Origin: Granulicella sp. 5B5
GTDB taxonomy: Bacteria; Acidobacteriota; Terriglobia; Terriglobales; Acidobacteriaceae
Reading direction: 5' to 3'
Length of the DNA stretch: 64,000 nucleotides
NCBI RefSeq assembly: GCF_014083945.1
Contig: NZ_CP046444.1
Coordinates: forward strand, 2,108,001-2,172,000
The position numbers and the translations under genes are program-made. The notes beneath the pieces were generated by a model. The model did not search any database and had not been told where the DNA came from. It saw only the letters and a program-made list of their open reading frames with translations. Position 1 is the first letter of the stretch; each line of letters opens with the position of its first letter. This document shows, piece by piece, positions 8,544 through 15,907 of this stretch.

Positions 8544-8559
8544 TGTTCCACGTGGAACA
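8544..8559. other. parS site just upstream of parA
   Basis: A perfect TGTTCCACGTGGAACA palindrome about 40 bases before the parA ATG. Its position could also allow ParB to affect parAB transcription. Confidence 0.88.
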
Positions 8560-8598
8560 CTCCATCCCTCCCATCTGCTAGCCTGAGACTCCATCATC

Positions 8599-9507
8599 AT
8601 GCCCGAGTCCTCCAGCACTACTCCCGCCTCCAAGTCCAAGGTCATCGCCGTCGTCAACCAGAAAGGCGGCGTCGGCAAGACCACCACGGCCATCAACCTC
8701 GCCGCCGGCCTCGCCCTCGAAGGCCATAACACCCTGCTCATCGACATCGACCCCCAGGCCAACTCCACCGGCGGCCTCGGCTTCCGCCGCGATCCGGCCC
8801 TCGACGCCACCCGCATCAGCGTCTACGACCTCATGCTCGGCAGCGCCGCCACCTCCGACGCCATCCTCTCAACCGAGGTCGCCGGTCTCTCCCTCATCCC
8901 CGGCACCCGTAACATGATTGGTGCCAACATCGAGCTCGTCGCCGCAGAAGGCCGCGAAACCCGCCTCCGCGACGCCCTCGAGCCCATCCGCGCCGACTAT
9001 CCCTTCATCCTCCTGGATTGCCCGCCCGCACTCGACCTCCTCACGCTCAACGCCCTTGTCGCGGCAGACACCCTTCTCGTCCCCATGCAGGCCGAGTACT
9101 TCGCCCTCGAAGGCGTCTCCGAACTCATCTCTACCCTCGAGCGCGTCACCGGCAGCTTCAACCCCGGTCTTTCGGTCGAGGGCGTCCTCCTCACCATGTT
9201 CGACGACCGCACCAACCTCTCCCAGGCCGTCCGCGACAACCTCCAGGGCTACTTCGGCGACAAGCTCCTCAAAACCACCATCCCCCGCAACGTCCGCCTC
9301 GCAGAGGCCCCCAGCCACGGCAAGCCCGTCCTGCTCTACGACCCCAAATCCCGGGGCGCCGAAGCCTACCGCGACCTCGCCGCCGAGATCCTCGAACGCA
9401 ACGGCTACACCCCCAAACCCAAGATCGAAACCCCCAAACCCGAACCCAGCTTTAAGTCCCTGGAATCAGCCGGCCAGCCCAAACGCCGCTGGTTCAGCAA
9501 GTCCTAG
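8599..9507 (+). CDS. parA: Chromosome-partitioning ATPase ParA (Soj)
   Basis: A 302-residue deviant-Walker ATPase that segregates origin regions together with ParB. The deviant P-loop KGGVGKTT is at residues 22-29. DIDPQANST (about 48-56) and [18 protein letters not shown] supply the remaining nucleotide motifs. Family members are usually 250-300 residues; here the C-terminus carries a Pro/Lys-rich tail ([14 protein letters not shown]) ending in RRWFSKS. parB starts 58 bases downstream on the same strand, so the two are very likely cotranscribed. Four parS sites lie within the preceding 1 kb. Confidence 0.96.
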   Translation: MPESSSTTPASKSKVIAVVNQKGGVGKTTTAINLAAGLALEGHNTLLIDIDPQANSTGGLGFRRDPALDATRISVYDLMLGSAATSDAILSTEVAGLSLIPGTRNMIGANIELVAAEGRETRLRDALEPIRADYPFILLDCPPALDLLTLNALVAADTLLVPMQAEYFALEGVSELISTLERVTGSFNPGLSVEGVLLTMFDDRTNLSQAVRDNLQGYFGDKLLKTTIPRNVRLAEAPSHGKPVLLYDPKSRGAEAYRDLAAEILERNGYTPKPKIETPKPEPSFKSLESAGQPKRRWFSKS

Positions 9508-9564
9508 CCCGATCACCTCGCATCTCGCCCCTAGCCTCTCCTATCTGTCTCTAAGGAACCAACT

Positions 9565-10473
9565 ATGTCAACACCCGTAAAGCGTTCAGCCCTCGGCAAG
9601 GGTCTTGAATCCCTCCTCCCATCGCGTCCCGCAGTCGCGCCCACGGTCGTCGCCGTTGCCGAGCAGCCCGCCCCCACTGGCAAGCCGCTGGAGATCCCCC
9701 TCGACCTCATCGACCGCAACCCTTACCAGACGCGCACCCACTTCGACGAAGACAAGCTCACCGAGCTCGCCGCCTCTATCCAGGCCAGCGGGGTCGTCCA
9801 ACCCATCGTCGTCCGCAAGGGAGAAGGTGACAGGTTTACCCTCATCACCGGCGAGCGCCGCCTCCTCGCCAGCAAGCAGGCAGGCAAGGCCACCATTCCA
9901 GCCATCGTCCGCGAGGTCTCCAACGTCCAGGCGATGGAGATGACCATCGTCGAGAACCTCCAGCGTGCCGACCTCAACCCCATGGAACAGGCGCACGCCT
10001 ACCACCGCCTCAGCCGCGACTTCCACATGACCCAGGAGCAGATGGCCGAGCGCACCGGCAAGGACCGCGCCTCCGTCTCCAACTTCCTGCGCCTGCTGAA
10101 GCTGCCCGACCACGTCCAGCAGCTCGTCGCCACCGGAGAGCTCACCTTCGGCCACGCCCGCGCCCTCCTCGCGCTGGACTCACCCGAGGCCATCACCGCC
10201 GCCGCCCAGAAAGTCCTCGCCCTCAGCATGTCTGTCCGCGGCACCGAAACCTACGTCCAGGGCCTCATCAACCCCGACTCCAAGCCCAAGCCCACGGCCA
10301 AAGAGACCCCCGCGCAGGACCCCAACGTCCGCGAAGCCCAGGACATGCTCCGCCGCACCCTCGGCCTCAAAGTCACCATCGACGATAAACAGGGCCGCGG
10401 CAAAGTCATCATCGAATACTCCGGCGTAGAAGACTTCGACGCCATCCTTACCGCTTTAGGACAACAACCATAA
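9565..10473 (+). CDS. parB: Chromosome-partitioning protein ParB (Spo0J)
   Basis: A 302-residue CTP-dependent parS-binding clamp. The N-terminal ParB/Srx domain (about residues 43-135) holds LIDRNPYQTR, SGVVQPIVVR and GERRLLASKQAG, the last being the CTP-binding motif. A helix-turn-helix follows (MTQEQMAERTGKDRASVSNF, about residues 155-174), and the C-terminal dimerisation region is at about 250-302. The start MSTPVKRSALGKGLESLLPS is typical of the family and includes the short ParA-stimulating head. AAGGAACC lies just upstream of the ATG. It pairs with the parA gene and the parS cluster upstream. Confidence 0.96.
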   Translation: MSTPVKRSALGKGLESLLPSRPAVAPTVVAVAEQPAPTGKPLEIPLDLIDRNPYQTRTHFDEDKLTELAASIQASGVVQPIVVRKGEGDRFTLITGERRLLASKQAGKATIPAIVREVSNVQAMEMTIVENLQRADLNPMEQAHAYHRLSRDFHMTQEQMAERTGKDRASVSNFLRLLKLPDHVQQLVATGELTFGHARALLALDSPEAITAAAQKVLALSMSVRGTETYVQGLINPDSKPKPTAKETPAQDPNVREAQDMLRRTLGLKVTIDDKQGRGKVIIEYSGVEDFDAILTALGQQP

Positions 10474-10575
10474 TCAATCGCGCATATCCTAATTCTTTAG
10501 GAGACAAGTGATCGGCACGATGTCTTTAGGATGGATACTGATCATAAGAGTGAAACACTCGAAGCGAGGCGCTTG

Positions 10576-10836
10576 ATGACTGAATTGAATATCACGAGCG
10601 CGGAGTTCGATCACGATCCAGGCGCTGTCATGAAGGCCGCCGAACAGGGTCCAGTGTTTATCACTGAAGATGGAGTGCCTACCTATGTGGTCACGACCTT
10701 TGAGCACTATATGGATTCTTTAGCGAAGAGTGGCAGAATGGGAACCACATTGGCTGAGTTGGGGAGAGCGTTCGGCGGTCTTAATCTGGACACGGAATCT
10801 GAGAACGATCTTTCAGAACCCGCAGACTTCTCTTGA
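10576..10836 (+). CDS. Phd/YefM-family antitoxin-like protein, no toxin partner nearby
   Basis: An 86-residue protein: MTELNITSAEFDHDPGAVMK, then AEQGPVFITEDGVPTYVVTT and an acidic tail. This is the compact Phd/YefM DNA-binding fold (helix, strand with GPVFITEDG, strand YVVTTFEHY). Such proteins neutralise PIN or RelE-type toxins through their C-terminal tails and repress their own operon. I prefer the ATG at 10576 because GCGAGGCG lies just upstream; an ATG at 10531 would add 15 residues. No toxin reading frame follows: the next gene is a secreted amidohydrolase. It is either an orphan antitoxin or a pure regulator. Confidence 0.72.
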   Translation: MTELNITSAEFDHDPGAVMKAAEQGPVFITEDGVPTYVVTTFEHYMDSLAKSGRMGTTLAELGRAFGGLNLDTESENDLSEPADFS

Positions 10837-10939
10837 CGCTGCGGTTTAGCGACCCACCCCGAAGAGTGCATGTTTCCCTGGCGCGATGCTCTACACTCAG
10901 GTATCCCGCATCGCATCTCGCTTCGCCACGAGGTCTCAC

Positions 10940-12346
10940 ATGCTGCGCATGTTCCGCATCTGCACCCCTCTCACCCTCTTCGCATTCGCCTCTACCCTCG
11001 CCTCCGCGCAATTCGTTTACAAACCAGCCGCACCGCGCACACTGCTCCGCGCCGGCCACGTGCTTGACGTCCACACCGGCAAGGAGACCGCCGGCGAAAC
11101 GGTCATCATCGAAGGCGACCACATCGCCGGCCTCGCACCCACGGCATCCACACCCGCCAAGCCCGGAGACCGTGTCGTCGACCTCACCGGCTACACCGTC
11201 CTTCCCGGCCTCATCGACGTGCACACACACCTCACCATGGCCACCAACTTCGACCCTTACTTCGAGCTCACCATGACCCACGGCAAAGAGGCCATCCTCG
11301 GCGTCGAGAACGCCAAGGTCACCCTCGAAGCTGGCTTCACCACCGTCCGCAACGTAGGAGCCAACGGCTTCACAGACGTCTCTCTGCGCGACGAGATCAA
11401 CGCCGGCCACATCCCGGGCCCGCACATGCAGGTCAGCGGCCCACCGCTCGGCATCACCGGCGGCCACATGGACGAGAACCTTCTCCCTGAGCAGTATCAC
11501 GTCGTCGGCGAAGGCGTCGCCGACGGCATCCCCGCCGTGCAGCACATGGTCCGCCAGAACATCAAGTACGGTGCCGACCTCATCAAGATCGGCGCCTCCG
11601 GCGGCGTGCTCTCCAAGGGCGACGACCCGCAGGCATCGCAGTACACGCTTGAAGAGATGCAGGCCATCGTCGCCGACGCGCACCGCCTCGGCCGCAAGGT
11701 CGCCGCGCACGCCCACGGCGCGCAGGCCATCCTCTGGGCATCGGAAGCAGGCGTCGACTCCATCGAGCACGGCAGCTACCTCGACGACGCCGGCATCGCC
11801 ATGATGCTCAAGCACGGCACCTACCTCGTCCCCACCGCCTACCTCATCGACTGGATACAGCAGTACGGCAACCTCCCCGCGCTCTACCAGCAGAAGATGA
11901 AGGACGTCTCCGCCGTCGAAAAGCAGAACGCCATCAAGGCCATCAAGGCGGGCGTCAAAATCGCCTGCGGTACAGATGCAGCGGTCTACCCACACGGCCT
12001 CAACGCGCATGAGCTTGATGTCTACGTGAACCAGTTCGGCATGACCCCGCTCGCCGCCATCCAGACTGCCACCCTCAACGCCGCCGACCTCATGGGCTGG
12101 ACCGCGCACGTCGGCTCACTCGACACCGGCAAGTGGGCCGACGTCATCGCCGTCCAGGGCGACCCGCTCCACGACATCAAGCTCCTCCAGCACGTCCCCT
12201 TCGTCATGAAGTCCGGCGTCATCTACAAGGACGAAGCCCAACCCACCGCCGTCGACAAGCCGCAGCCCACGCAAGGTGGCTTCGGCGCAACCATCTCCAC
12301 CGCCGCGCTCCCCAACCTGCCACCTATCTCGGAGAACAGCTTCTAG
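10940..12346 (+). CDS. Secreted metal-dependent amidohydrolase (prolidase/imidazolonepropionase-like)
   Basis: A 468-residue exported hydrolase. The start at 10940 gives a proper signal peptide (MLRMFRICTPLTLFAFASTL then ASAQ). Metal ligands of the amidohydrolase barrel are visible: LPGLIDVHTHLTM (His-x-His), AHAHGAQAI and SIEHGSYLDD for the later histidines, and ACGTDAAVYPHG for the catalytic Asp. These features fit the Xaa-Pro dipeptidase/organophosphate-hydrolase-like branch that is common, with signal peptides, in Acidobacteria. It probably acts on peptides or cyclic amides in the periplasm. Exact substrate unknown. No operon partner is evident. Confidence 0.86.
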   Translation: MLRMFRICTPLTLFAFASTLASAQFVYKPAAPRTLLRAGHVLDVHTGKETAGETVIIEGDHIAGLAPTASTPAKPGDRVVDLTGYTVLPGLIDVHTHLTMATNFDPYFELTMTHGKEAILGVENAKVTLEAGFTTVRNVGANGFTDVSLRDEINAGHIPGPHMQVSGPPLGITGGHMDENLLPEQYHVVGEGVADGIPAVQHMVRQNIKYGADLIKIGASGGVLSKGDDPQASQYTLEEMQAIVADAHRLGRKVAAHAHGAQAILWASEAGVDSIEHGSYLDDAGIAMMLKHGTYLVPTAYLIDWIQQYGNLPALYQQKMKDVSAVEKQNAIKAIKAGVKIACGTDAAVYPHGLNAHELDVYVNQFGMTPLAAIQTATLNAADLMGWTAHVGSLDTGKWADVIAVQGDPLHDIKLLQHVPFVMKSGVIYKDEAQPTAVDKPQPTQGGFGATISTAALPNLPPISENSF

Positions 12347-12372
12347 TTCTCTCTATCGCATCCATGAAAAGC

Positions 12373-12438
12373 TGTCATCTCGACCGAAGCAGGACGGCTT
12401 CATCGTCCTGCGAGGCGGAGAGACCCCTGTATTTTGCT
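12373..12438 (+). repeat. TGTCATCTCGACC repeat (family 1)
   Basis: TGTCATCTCGACCGAAGC, then AGGACGGCTTCATCGTCCT as a variable stem-loop, then GGCGGAGAGACCCCTGTATT. The fixed ends and swapped stem are shared with 13274, 14831, 19096, 24860 and 25057. It forms the leader of the next gene. Confidence 0.85.
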
Positions 12439-12474
12439 AGGATCACCTCTAGACCAAAAGGGAAACCTCTCTAA

Positions 12475-13242
12475 ATGCCCGCAACAAAGTTCGAGTACCG
12501 CTTCCGCTTCCTCATCCACGCCTTCATCTACTTGCTCGGCTTCGGGCTCATCCCCGTGCTCGACACCTACACGCCCGGCATCCTGCAGGCGCTCGGCGTC
12601 ACAACACGCTCCACATGGCTGGTCATCTCCGCCCTCTTCGCGCACCAGCATCTGCTCACCTTCTCCAGCGCCACCATCGCCGTACTGCTTGTCGCCGTCG
12701 TCTTCATGGCATTGGCCGCATGGTTTCGCATCTGGGGATCAGCCTACGTCGGCATGAGCGTCGTTCAGTCTCCTACCCTGCAAGCCACCGGCCCTGGCGG
12801 CCGCGCCATGCTTGCCGACGGCCCCTACCGCCGCACCCGCAACCCGCTCTACCTCGGCATCCTTCTGCACACCTTCGCTCTCTCCATCCTCATGACGCCC
12901 GTCGGCGCCATCTTCACCCTCGCCCTCATCTGGATCTTCGAATTCCGTCTCGTCCTGGCCGAAGAACCCTTCCTCACAACGCAGTACGGCCAGCCCTATC
13001 GCGACTACATGGCTGCGGTTCCGCGCTTCCTGCCCGCACCCACGCCACAGGTCCCCTCCGCGGGCGACAAGCTTCACTGGCTGCAGGCCGTCCTCGGCGA
13101 AGTCTACTTCCTCGGCGCCACTCTCACGCTGCTCATCTTCGGCTGGAGCTTCAACGCCAATCCCATGCGCCGCGGCCTGCTCATCTCCCTCGGCATCGGG
13201 CTCATCGTCCGCGCCTTCCTCCCCAAACCTAAGCAGGACTAA
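12475..13242 (+). CDS. Isoprenylcysteine carboxyl methyltransferase-like membrane methyltransferase
   Basis: A 255-residue membrane protein with about five hydrophobic segments (for example FLIHAFIYLLGFGLIPVL, ATIAVLLVAVVFMALAAWF). The signature GPYRRTRNPLYLGILLHTF followed by EEPFLTTQYGQPYRDYMAAV is the ICMT/PEMT (DUF1295-like) SAM-binding region: R-NP-Y and a later E-x(n)-Y block. Such enzymes methylate small lipophilic or thiol substrates at the membrane; bacterial substrates are mostly unknown. The ATG at 12475 follows AGGGAAACCTCTCTAA. No cotranscribed neighbour is seen. Confidence 0.78.
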   Translation: MPATKFEYRFRFLIHAFIYLLGFGLIPVLDTYTPGILQALGVTTRSTWLVISALFAHQHLLTFSSATIAVLLVAVVFMALAAWFRIWGSAYVGMSVVQSPTLQATGPGGRAMLADGPYRRTRNPLYLGILLHTFALSILMTPVGAIFTLALIWIFEFRLVLAEEPFLTTQYGQPYRDYMAAVPRFLPAPTPQVPSAGDKLHWLQAVLGEVYFLGATLTLLIFGWSFNANPMRRGLLISLGIGLIVRAFLPKPKQD

Positions 13243-13273
13243 TCGCGTCTTCCTTCACCCACCCTCGCCACTG

Positions 13274-13338
13274 TGTCATCTCGACCGAAGCCAAACGGCT
13301 TCATCGTTTGGCGCAGCGGAGAGACCCCTGTATTTTGC
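13274..13338 (+). repeat. TGTCATCTCGACC repeat (family 1)
   Basis: TGTCATCTCGACCGAAGCCA, stem CCAAACGgcttcatCGTTTGG, then CGCAGCGGAGAGACCCCTGT and ATTTTGC. It lies between two genes and shares all fixed blocks with the copy at 12373. Confidence 0.88.
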
Positions 13339-13386
13339 CCATATCGCCACAAAAGCTCGATCTTCAGCCACACGCGCTCAATAAAC

Positions 13387-13421
13387 ACACAAAGGCCGCA
13401 GCAACGCCGCGGCCTTTGTGT
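13387..13421 (-). terminator. Rho-independent terminator of the HU gene
   Basis: ACACAAAGGCCGC pairs perfectly with GCGGCCTTTGTGT across nine bases, just downstream of the HU stop codon on the minus strand. A short T-stretch follows on that strand (TGTGTTTATT). Confidence 0.82.
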
Positions 13422-13446
13422 TTGCCTCCGTAGAGAGCGTTGCCAG

Positions 13447-13743
13447 TTACTTCTTCGGCGGAGCGATCGTGTCCTTCGCGACCTTCGCCACGCGGAACTT
13501 CACCACGGTCTTCGCCTTGATCTTGATCGCCTCACCCGTCTGCGGGTTGCGGCCGATGCGCGCCTTGCGCTCTGCCTTCACCAGCTTGCCGATGCCGGGG
13601 ATCGTGAACTCGCCGTTCTTCTTGGTCTCCTTCACTGCCGTCTCAGCCAGCAGCTCCAGAAAGCCAGCGGTCTGCTTGTTCGTCAGTTCGAGCTTCTCCG
13701 CCAGGTGGCGGACCAGTGCTGTCTTTGTCATTCCCTTAGCCAT
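13447..13743 (-). CDS. HU-family DNA-binding protein
   Basis: A 98-residue nucleoid protein. The start at 13743 (MAKGMTKTALVRHLAEKLEL) has AAGGAG nine bases upstream; a longer in-frame ORF would run into the leader. The HU core is complete: an N-terminal helical dimerisation part, the hinge FTIPGIGKLVKAERKARIGR, the arm NPQTGEAIKIKAKTVVKFRV and a basic tail ending APPKK. It binds and bends DNA with little sequence preference. The gene has its own leader and terminator, so it is monocistronic. Whether it is hupA- or hupB-like or an IHF-like variant cannot be settled. Confidence 0.95.
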   Translation of the reverse strand: MAKGMTKTALVRHLAEKLELTNKQTAGFLELLAETAVKETKKNGEFTIPGIGKLVKAERKARIGRNPQTGEAIKIKAKTVVKFRVAKVAKDTIAPPKK

Positions 13744-14019
13744 CGTATGTACTCCTTCGTTTCGCGTAGTTTTTTTTGAGTTGAGCATGGGCCTCAGCCC
13801 ATCTCCCGCAACCTGCACCTCAGTGTCCCTCAGTGAGCTGCGCCTTGCTGACAAACACCAGTGTTCATGCGGGTGCGGAGAACCGCGCCGAGTTCAACCT
13901 TCAACTTTCTCGCAAGCTTTGTCAACGCCAAAACATCGAATTTCTTCGATATTCTTCGGTATTTTGTGGAATTTTACCGATCTTTCCCGTTTTTCTTCCC
14001 TTTTTGCCCTGTTTCACGA
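13744..14019 (-). promoter_or_regulatory. HU leader region, AT-rich
   Basis: This gap between the divergent HU and DUF2461 stop ends is unusually AT-rich at about 13925-14010. On the minus strand TTGACA lies at 13925-13920, followed by no good -10 box at 17 bases, so the promoter is only suggested. A poly-T stretch lies at 13770-13777. Nothing else is visible. Confidence 0.3.
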
Positions 14020-14739
14020 CTAAAACAGCGCCTTCCGAGGTCGTCCTTCGCGCTCATCCACACCCGCCAGAATCGCCCCATTCAGCGCCTCCACCACCGG
14101 CGTCGCGGCCTTCATCCGCTTCACTACTTCACTCAACAGCGTCGGCTGCAGCGCCAGCTCCGCGGGCAGCCGCACACTCACGCCCCAGTTCTTCGCGCGC
14201 AGCAACTCATCTGCAGGATGCTCCGCAGCAAACCCCTTCGGCATCCGCGTCAGCGCATCGTCCCCACTCAACGACAGCCCATGGCCCTTCATCGCCGTCT
14301 TCAGCAGCTTCCGATACGCAGCATGGTTCTCCGCCATCCATGTCCTGATCTTCAGCAGCTGCTCGCGCTCCGGCATATACACACCCGCGGCCACCAGCAC
14401 CTCCTGCGGATTGATGTGCATGTAATATCCGCCGCCCGACGTCTTCTCCATCCCACGCCGCGCCCACCACGCCGGAAGCTGCGTCTTGTATGGGGCCTTG
14501 TTCTTGCTGAACCGTGTGTCCCGATAGATCCGCATCGTGATCTTGTTCGCCGGCCTCACATGCTCCGGCGCAAACTCCACCAGCTTCGCATTGATCGCCT
14601 CCACAAACGCCAGCATCGGCGCCTTCAACGCGCGTTCGTACACATCGCGGCGCGCCTCGAACCACTCGCGGTCATTGTTCTTCTTCAGCCCGCGCAAAAA
14701 CTTCATCGTCTCTTCGGTAAAGAAAACCTGTCCTGCCAT
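14020..14739 (-). CDS. DUF2461/TIGR02453 family protein
   Basis: A 239-residue protein of the TIGR02453/DUF2461 family, whose biochemical role is unknown. Marks of the family are FLRGLKKNNDREWFEARRDV near the N-terminus, then MRIYRDTRFSKNKAPYKTQL, and GGYYMHINPQEVLVAAGVYM. I start at the ATG at 14739 (MAGQVFF) with GGAAGAG upstream; in-frame ATGs at 14772 and 14826 would translate a dispersed repeat. There is no signal peptide or membrane segment, so it is cytoplasmic. No partner gene is evident. Confidence 0.85.
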   Translation of the reverse strand: MAGQVFFTEETMKFLRGLKKNNDREWFEARRDVYERALKAPMLAFVEAINAKLVEFAPEHVRPANKITMRIYRDTRFSKNKAPYKTQLPAWWARRGMEKTSGGGYYMHINPQEVLVAAGVYMPEREQLLKIRTWMAENHAAYRKLLKTAMKGHGLSLSGDDALTRMPKGFAAEHPADELLRAKNWGVSVRLPAELALQPTLLSEVVKRMKAATPVVEALNGAILAGVDEREGRPRKALF

Positions 14740-14766
14740 AAAGCGTCGCTCTTCCGCTTTCGTTGT

Positions 14767-14811
14767 TGTCATTCCCGCTTGTTTGTCATTCCCGCAGGAA
14801 ATCTGCGTTTC
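14767..14811 (+). repeat. TGTTTGTCATTCCCGCAGG repeat (family 6)
   Basis: GTCATTCCCGCTTGTTTGTC then ATTCCCGCAGGAAATCTGCG. The second half recurs at 27213-27248. It lies in the leader of the DUF2461 gene. Confidence 0.6.
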
Positions 14812-14830
14812 GTATGTACTACCCATGAAG

Positions 14831-14888
14831 TGTCATCTCGACCGAAGCCAAACATCTTTATCGTTTGGCGCAGCGGAGAGACCCGCTT
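14831..14888 (+). repeat. TGTCATCTCGACC repeat (family 1)
   Basis: The same fixed head and GCGCAGCGGAGAGACC tail as at 13274, with stem CCAAACatctttatcGTTTGG. Confidence 0.85.
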
Positions 14889-15064
14889 CTCTACCACTGA
14901 AGCTTACTGGTCAGCCCGAGGCTGCATCGCATACGCCGTCTTGCGAGCGTCATCCTCCTGCTTGCCGCACGCCGGCTGCGCCATCGTCAGTTGCAGAGCG
15001 ATCGTCCCTTTCGGCACGGTCTCCTTCGGCATTTTCATCACCGGAGCGCACGTCTTCGCAGCCT

Positions 15065-15664
15065 TCACCCATTCTCCGCCCACAGCAAATAGTCGACGCC
15101 CTCAAACCCCAGCAGCTTCGCATGGCCGTTCTTGTCCACAAACGTCGCACCGCTGTCGTTGCCTGCAACGCCTGCCTGGTTCACCTGAGTCAAAAACGCC
15201 GTGCCTGTTGTTGAGGCCTTGCCGTCTGCGTCCTTCACCACCACATCGAAGTACTTCGGCACCAGAGCCCGCGTCACATGGATGTCGATCCCCTTCGCGG
15301 TCCCGCCGGCCTTCACCTCAACGGCCTTCGCACCATCTTCCTTCTCGGCGGCAGGCGCGCCCGCGCCCGCATAGTAGCTCGTCAGCACCGGAGCGCTCTC
15401 CGTCGCCGGCCAGTCATAGTTCGCCACCACAAAGTACTTCCCTGGAGGCACCTGCAGCGTAAAGCTGCCATCGTCTCCCGTCAGCTCTTCGGGGTTGTCT
15501 ACATCCACCGGCCCCTCTGCCGGAATCGCCGTCACCCACGCGCTCGCGATCACGCTGCCATCGGCCCCGGTCAGTTTGCCGGTCACGGTCCCATGCGGCC
15601 CATCCTGCGCTGCCATCACCCCACTCATCGCCAACACCCCGGCCAGCAACATCACTCGACGCAT
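15065..15664 (-). CDS. Secreted carboxypeptidase-regulatory-like protein, apparent frameshift near the C-terminus
   Basis: The start at 15664 gives a signal peptide (MRRVMLLAGVLAMSGVMAAQ). A beta-sandwich carboxypeptidase-regulatory domain follows (GTVTGKLTGADGSVIASAWV ... GDDGSFTLQVPPGKYFVVAN), typical of secreted Acidobacteria proteins. In frame, translation stops right after LLWAENG. In the neighbouring frame the reading continues to 14904 with VKAAKTCAPVMKM ... LTMAQPACGKQEDDARKTAY, which has the composition of a genuine C-terminus. One missing G in the GGG run at 15068-15070 would restore it. The gene is therefore either mutated or mis-sequenced; the full reading would span 14904-15664. 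Function beyond the domain is unknown. Confidence 0.7.
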   Translation of the reverse strand: MRRVMLLAGVLAMSGVMAAQDGPHGTVTGKLTGADGSVIASAWVTAIPAEGPVDVDNPEELTGDDGSFTLQVPPGKYFVVANYDWPATESAPVLTSYYAGAGAPAAEKEDGAKAVEVKAGGTAKGIDIHVTRALVPKYFDVVVKDADGKASTTGTAFLTQVNQAGVAGNDSGATFVDKNGHAKLLGFEGVDYLLWAENG

Positions 15665-15763
15665 CGCTCTCAGCACCTCGCCTCCAGCATACAAGCCACC
15701 TCCTGACATCCGCATCAACAACCCTCAAACCAAAGTCGAACATTCCTCGCTGGGTGCTGGGTG

Positions 15764-15804
15764 CCCCATTCATGCCGACAGCTTCATCGTCGGCATGAGT
15801 GGGG
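15764..15804 (+). repeat. CCCCATTCATG..CATGAGTGGGG hairpin repeat (family 7)
   Basis: A 16-bp stem with one mismatch and the loop AGCTTCATC. A shorter relative with a CCCACCCATGA stem is at 27279-27311. Confidence 0.65.
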
Positions 15805-15879
15805 TGACGCTCCATCCCCGCCACAAACAAAGCGCGGCGAAGACCCAGGTCTCCGCCGCATCATTTGTCTTTCTCTATC

Positions 15880-15905
15880 CTCTATCCCCTACTCTCTATC
15901 CCCTG
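15880..15905 (+). repeat. CTCTATCCTCTATCCCC tract (family 4)
   Basis: Pyrimidine tract of repeated CTCTATCCC-like units directly beside the stop codon of the M28 peptidase. Similar tracts lie at 31271 and 39176, and one lies inside folC. Confidence 0.6.
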
Positions 15906-15907
15906 CC

